A DNA stretch of 53,726 nt from an uncultured Prevotellaceae bacterium (GTDB lineage: Bacteria > Bacteroidota > Bacteroidia > Bacteroidales > Muribaculaceae): positions 1 through 53,726 of the forward strand of contig CALEJB010000032.1 of NCBI GenBank assembly GCA_937898675.1, given 5' to 3'. The notes beneath the pieces were generated by a model. The model had not been told where the DNA came from, ran no database searches, and saw nothing but the letters and a program-made list of their open reading frames with translations. A program made the translations under genes and the position numbers. Within the stretch, counting starts at the first letter, position 1; each line of letters starts with the position of its first letter. Below are positions 49,749 through 53,726 of the stretch, piece after piece.

Positions 49749-51272
49749 ATGAAAATATTCACCAACGATGGGCTGCAGCGTATCGGCGACAGGACGCTGG
49801 AAAAAGAGAACATTTCGATGCTCGACCTGATTGAGCGCGGCGCATCGGCCGTGTCCTATGAGCTCATTTCGCGCTGGCGCACCTCCAAGCGCTTTGTGTT
49901 TTTTGCCGGACCCGGCGACAATGGCGCCGACGCCCTTGCCGTGGCGCGCATGATGTATGAGCAGGGCTACCGCCCCGAGGTCTACCTGTTCAACATCAGG
50001 TCGGCGATGCTGTCGCCCAGTTGCATGACCAATCGCGACCGCCTGCTTGAGGTGGCCGGCGACGACATCAACTTTGTCGAGGTAATCAGGGATTTCACAC
50101 CGCCCGCCCTCGACGAGAACGATGTCGTGGTCGACGGCCTGTTTGGCAACGGCCTGCGCACACCGCTCAAGCCCGGCGGATACACCGCACTGGTGCAGTA
50201 CATCAACAGCAGCGGGGCCTATGTCGTGTCCATCGACGTGCCCTCGGGCATGCTCGGCGAGTGGAACATGGGCAACAACCGCAACTACATCATCCGCGCC
50301 AACCTCACCCTCACCTATGAGTGCAGGCGCCTGTCGTTCTATTTCTCCGAAAACGCCGAGTTCGTCGGCGAGTGCAAGGTCATCGACCTGGAACTCGACA
50401 ACGAGAGCATGGCCCACACCCGCACCGACTTCTACCTCATCGAGCATGACGACATCAAGAAACTGGTGCGCCCCCGCAACCCCTTCAGCAACAAGTACGA
50501 CCACGGGTCGCTGTTGCTCGTTGCCGGCAGCTACGGCATGATGGGTGCCGCCGTCATCGCCGCGCGCGCCGCCCTGCGCACCGGCGTGGGACTGGTGACT
50601 GTGCATGCCCCCACCTGCGGCTACCAGGTGCTGCAGACCGCCGTTCCCGAGGCCCTCTTCGAGCCCGACGCCAACGATGTCGTGACCTCGTCGCTTGACC
50701 TGCGCCACAAGTACAGCGTCGTCGCCCTGGGTCCCGGCATCGGCATCAACGACGAGACCCTCGAAGCCGTGCACGAGTTCATCATGAACTTCAAGAAACC
50801 CTGCCTGCTCGACGCCGATGCCCTCAACTGCATCAGCCGCCGCTCGGTGCTGCTGCGCAGCATCCCGCCGCGCTCCATCATCACGCCCCATGTCGTCGAG
50901 TTTGACCGCCTCTTCGGCGAGCACAACACCGACGAGGAGCGCCTCAAAAAGGCCATCGAGGTGTCGCGCCTCTACAACATCACCATCGTCCTCAAGGGCC
51001 ACTACACCATGACCGTGAGGCCCGACGGCACCGTGTATGTCAACAGCAGCGGCAACGCCGGCATGGCAACCGCCGGCAGCGGCGACGCCTTGACCGGTGT
51101 CATCGCCGCCCTCATTGCCCAGGGCTATGCCGCCGACTGGGCCGTCGTGATGGGCGTCTATCTGCACGGGCTGGCAGGCGACCTCGCCGCCCAGGATCAC
51201 GGCACCTACGGCATGGTGGCCACCGACCTCGTTGACAACATCGGAAAGGCCTTTATCGAGGTGATGAAGTGA
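49749..51272 (+). CDS. nnr: Bifunctional NAD(P)H-hydrate epimerase and dehydratase
   Basis: The 507-residue protein joins the YjeF N-terminal epimerase (about 1-215, with FFAGPGDNGADALAVARMMYE and VDGLFGNGLRTPL) and the C-terminal ADP/ATP-dependent dehydratase of ribokinase-like fold (about 235-507, with GSYGMMGAAVIAARAALRTG, LDADALNCI and GNAGMATAGSGDALTGVIAAL, the anion hole and catalytic Asp). It repairs NADH and NADPH damaged by hydration. Fusion of both activities is usual in bacteria. It is a single-gene unit with its own promoter. Confidence 0.96.
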   Translation: MKIFTNDGLQRIGDRTLEKENISMLDLIERGASAVSYELISRWRTSKRFVFFAGPGDNGADALAVARMMYEQGYRPEVYLFNIRSAMLSPSCMTNRDRLLEVAGDDINFVEVIRDFTPPALDENDVVVDGLFGNGLRTPLKPGGYTALVQYINSSGAYVVSIDVPSGMLGEWNMGNNRNYIIRANLTLTYECRRLSFYFSENAEFVGECKVIDLELDNESMAHTRTDFYLIEHDDIKKLVRPRNPFSNKYDHGSLLLVAGSYGMMGAAVIAARAALRTGVGLVTVHAPTCGYQVLQTAVPEALFEPDANDVVTSSLDLRHKYSVVALGPGIGINDETLEAVHEFIMNFKKPCLLDADALNCISRRSVLLRSIPPRSIITPHVVEFDRLFGEHNTDEERLKKAIEVSRLYNITIVLKGHYTMTVRPDGTVYVNSSGNAGMATAGSGDALTGVIAALIAQGYAADWAVVMGVYLHGLAGDLAAQDHGTYGMVATDLVDNIGKAFIEVMK

Positions 51273-51523
51273 AAAATATTGCTTTCGGCCATTGACAGGC
51301 ACAAAGCGCTGCAGCAAATCGCAGGGCTGCCGCAGGGTGTTGTTTGAAAAATAGTGCCCGCTGCCCGGTGGCTGTCCATTTTGCGGGAACTGCCTGCCGC
51401 AATCACTTTTTTCTTACACGACGCAAAACTCCCCCCTCTGCCTCGGTGGGCAAAGGGGGGAGTGGCTGGTGCTGACCAATCGGGCGCCGGAGGCCCCGCC
51501 GGTCAGCCGTCTTGAGGCGTCAC
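51273..51523. other. Non-coding gap with convergent-gene hairpin
   Basis: The only feature I see in this 251-base gap is the hairpin ACTCCCCCCT (51428-51437) with AGGGGGGAGT (51454-51463), which lies 61 bases past the stop of the minus-strand gene and probably terminates it. The part near nnr holds no hairpin that I could find. Confidence 0.55.
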
Positions 51524-53641
51524 TTACTTGATCGGCTGGCCGAGGGTGTTGTACTTATGGCCGTTGCGCACGATCACGATGCGGTTGTTTTCAAGGTACT
51601 TGCCAACCGTGGGCGCGTTGTCATTGGCTACATCCTGGATGCCGGTTGAGCCCTGGCCGTTCACGGTGACATGCACATGCACGTAGTTGCTGTTCAGGGC
51701 GTCGCAGTCAATGATGATGTTGCCGTTGGCATCATAGTCAACGTTGATGGAGCCGTAGGTGCAATACCACACGGGAAGGGTTACATAGCCATCTTCACCA
51801 AAGCGGAAGTACATGGTGGGATAGAGGGTGTCGCCGTAAATCAGGCCGGGTTGTGCCGTGCCGGGTGCGTAGCTCATGTCGATAGGATACTCGCCTGCAG
51901 GCAGTTCGTCACCGTCAATGAAGAGCATACATGCCCACGAGTCACAGCGCTCGGTGTTCTCTACCGCGATGTAGGCATAGCCCTCCATGGGCGAGATTTC
52001 GTAGTCAACGATCTCATCCAGAGTGAAGTTTACGTCAATTTCGCCATCCTCGGGGGCAGCGTCGTAGGGATCGCTGTTAGAGAGGAACACGCCCGTGATG
52101 TTGACGTCCCACAGCAGGTCGCCGCCCTGGCAGGTACCCGTCAGGGTAAAGGTTTCGCCATCGGTGTCCAGGTCAAAGTTGGCCGAGTACATCTGATATA
52201 CCATTCCGTCGTAGTAAATGTAGCAGTAGCTCTTGTTCTCTTCCGACAAGGTGTCGTAGTGGCCCGAGACAACTGCATCGGCAGGCAGGGCTACCGAGAA
52301 CTCATTCCAGTTCACGTCCATGGCATAAATCTGGAATGCGCCCAGGTCTGCCGTCTGGTCGTTCAGCTCACCGTCGGTCGAGGTGTAGCTGGCTTCGTCC
52401 TTGATGTCGGGGATGGTGAAGCACAGGTCAAGGTTGTACAGCGTGTTGTCCCAGCACAGCACCTTGCCCTTGATGGTCCAGCTGTCGTCCGCCTCCTGGA
52501 TGTCGAGGTCGCTGGCAAAGCAGTCGGTACGGTTGCCGTCGGCATCGGTGATGAACAGCTCGTTGACCATGTGGTTGTAGTCGTCGTAATGGCCGGCGAT
52601 GGTGGTGTAGCTCAGCAGCGAGCCGGTGATGGTGTACTCGTCGTTAGAGGCCGTGATGTCGGCCAGGCCATAGCCGTAGAAGCCCTTGTAAATCTCAAAC
52701 ATCTCGTCGTCGAGCTTGAGGTTGGTGGCTACGATGTCGGCTGTGTTCTGCTGGGTGGGCTCGATGTAGTCGCCCTTGACGAGATAGACGTTGCCGTCAA
52801 ACGAGTACATCTTGGCGTCGATGTGGTAGTTGTGGCCGCCAAGCGAGGTGACATCCATCGTTACGTCACACAGTTTTATGGTCTTGCTGTTCTTGTAGAT
52901 GTAGGTATAGTCACCTTCAAGCAGGTCGGCTGTTGTCCAGTGGCCCTCGATGCCCAGGTCTGTCTCGACGCAGATGCCCAGGTCGTAAACATCATTCGTT
53001 GCCATGAACTGGAACACGTTCTGCTCTTCGACATAGTCCAGCAGGCGGATGTCAACATCGCCCACTTCAACCTCGGTGAAGGTCTCGGGATATTCCAGCG
53101 GAGCATACGTCAGATGGTAGGTGTCGCCATTCTCGGCGGTGCACTGGGCATCTACCACAAACCTGCCGTCGGTGTCTTTGCTCAGCACCAGGGACAGGTC
53201 GGTGAACATTATCATCTCATAGGTGGTGTTGTTCGACAGGTAGGTGAAATACGGGTCGCAATCGTCCAGCGTGTAGGTCTTGCCCACTTCAAGGGCTGAC
53301 TCCGGCAGCAGGATGTCGAAGTAGAACTTGTAAGCCTCATCGCTGGTGGTGATGCTGAACCATGTGTCAGTCTCGAAACCCTCATAATCGCACACGTTGT
53401 AGGTGTACTCATAGGCAGCGGCACGGCGGATGCGGGATATCTTGCCGTTCGCCAGCTTCTGGCTGGGCTTGCTGGCCGGAGCGATGGCAACCTTGGCCGG
53501 CTTTTGGGCGGCCTGGGCGGTGAGGTGACGGCCGTGAACAGGCGTCGCCTTGGTCACGTTTGCCCTCTTGGCAAACTGAGGTCCTGCCGCAACGCAGGTG
53601 AGCGTCGCGAGGACTGCTAAAAGAGTGAAGAGTTTTTTCAT
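51524..53641 (-). CDS. Large secreted protein with five-fold internal repeats
   Basis: The 705-residue protein has a signal peptide (MKKLFTLLAVLATLTCVAAG), a basic Ala/Lys-rich stretch (20-75), then about five acidic, Tyr- and Asp-rich beta repeats of roughly 110-130 residues. Each ends with the same pattern, for example FVVDAQCTAENGDTYHLTY, YHIDAKMYSFDGNVYLVKGD, WTIKGKVLCWDNTLYNLDLC, FTLTGTCQGGDLLWDVNITG and IIIDCDALNSNYVHVHVTV. The C-terminus (GKYLENNRIVIVRNGHKYN followed by TLGQPIK) resembles short sorting-type tails of Bacteroidales secreted proteins. No enzyme motif is seen. It is probably a surface or secreted binding protein; family unknown to me. Confidence 0.75.
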   Translation of the reverse strand: MKKLFTLLAVLATLTCVAAGPQFAKRANVTKATPVHGRHLTAQAAQKPAKVAIAPASKPSQKLANGKISRIRRAAAYEYTYNVCDYEGFETDTWFSITTSDEAYKFYFDILLPESALEVGKTYTLDDCDPYFTYLSNNTTYEMIMFTDLSLVLSKDTDGRFVVDAQCTAENGDTYHLTYAPLEYPETFTEVEVGDVDIRLLDYVEEQNVFQFMATNDVYDLGICVETDLGIEGHWTTADLLEGDYTYIYKNSKTIKLCDVTMDVTSLGGHNYHIDAKMYSFDGNVYLVKGDYIEPTQQNTADIVATNLKLDDEMFEIYKGFYGYGLADITASNDEYTITGSLLSYTTIAGHYDDYNHMVNELFITDADGNRTDCFASDLDIQEADDSWTIKGKVLCWDNTLYNLDLCFTIPDIKDEASYTSTDGELNDQTADLGAFQIYAMDVNWNEFSVALPADAVVSGHYDTLSEENKSYCYIYYDGMVYQMYSANFDLDTDGETFTLTGTCQGGDLLWDVNITGVFLSNSDPYDAAPEDGEIDVNFTLDEIVDYEISPMEGYAYIAVENTERCDSWACMLFIDGDELPAGEYPIDMSYAPGTAQPGLIYGDTLYPTMYFRFGEDGYVTLPVWYCTYGSINVDYDANGNIIIDCDALNSNYVHVHVTVNGQGSTGIQDVANDNAPTVGKYLENNRIVIVRNGHKYNTLGQPIK

Positions 53642-53726
53642 AATTTTGATTTAATTATTTAATAGTTACATCAATACTTAGTTAATAATTAATTTAAATA
53701 TTTGAAAATCAATGAGTTATTTTAAC
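53642..53726. other. AT-rich upstream region of the repeat protein, window edge
   Basis: The last 85 bases are very AT-rich and should contain the promoter of the minus-strand gene. CAAATATT-like sequence near 53696-53704 is suggestive but not a full TAnnTTTG match. Confidence 0.3.

Overview
The window looks like chromosomal DNA of a GC-rich gut-type member of the Bacteroidales (Muribaculaceae or Prevotellaceae are the best guesses, from protein character only). The reasons are: promoters of the Bacteroidetes form TTTG-N19/20-TAnnTTTG in front of many genes, no obvious Shine-Dalgarno sequences, a BspA-type LRR protein, OmpA/Omp28-type envelope proteins, secreted proteins ending in dockerin-like EF-hand pairs, and the typical holB/AddB-like and L13-S9-S2-EF-Ts clusters. 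No prophage, integrase, CRISPR array or rRNA was seen. The only mobile-type element is a frameshifted RAYT gene with its REP repeats.

Layout. 1-730: an AT-rich island with a small secreted protein and a long structured RNA-like leader. 729-9570: one minus-strand operon citD-citE-citF-citX-citCG-hydratase-icd with a clear promoter at 9539-9569. It joins citrate lyase and its maturation enzymes to an aconitase-family hydratase and isocitrate dehydrogenase, with no citrate transporter. 9789-14642: orphan Vsr endonuclease, DNA polymerase III delta-prime-like protein and an AddB-like nuclease. 14666-19800: minus-strand translation genes (S4 protein, pth, L25, EF-Ts, S2, S9, L13). 19930-21040: RAYT pseudogene flanked by REP palindromes. 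21043-29576: ADP-forming acyl-CoA synthetase, a secreted LRR protein and an iorA-iorB-aminotransferase operon. Together these can turn an amino acid (probably aromatic) into a 2-oxoacid, an acyl-CoA and then a free acid plus ATP. 29812-38541: secreted or outer-membrane proteins interleaved with rfbB and htpG. 38859-42919: NhaC antiporter, rubrerythrin, tRNA-Lys and peptidase T. 43028-44879: two tandem nonspecific nucleases. 44954-53641: OmpA-like lipoprotein, HEAT-like protein with a lactonase, CotH-family dockerin protein, NAD(P)HX repair enzyme, and a large secreted repeat protein.

How the parts connect. The metabolic genes point to an anaerobe exchanging carbon between citrate, 2-oxoglutarate, oxaloacetate and acetate, and conserving energy from 2-oxoacid oxidation through CoA thioesters. 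Four unrelated secreted proteins (23344-25854, 29812-31602, 35512-36198, 47794-49539) share the same dockerin-like C-terminus, which suggests a common sorting or assembly partner encoded elsewhere. The least explained items are the structured leader at 370-575, the dockerin-like tails, the five-fold repeat protein at 51524-53641 and the REP/RAYT locus. All functional statements come from reading the sequence; no database search was run.
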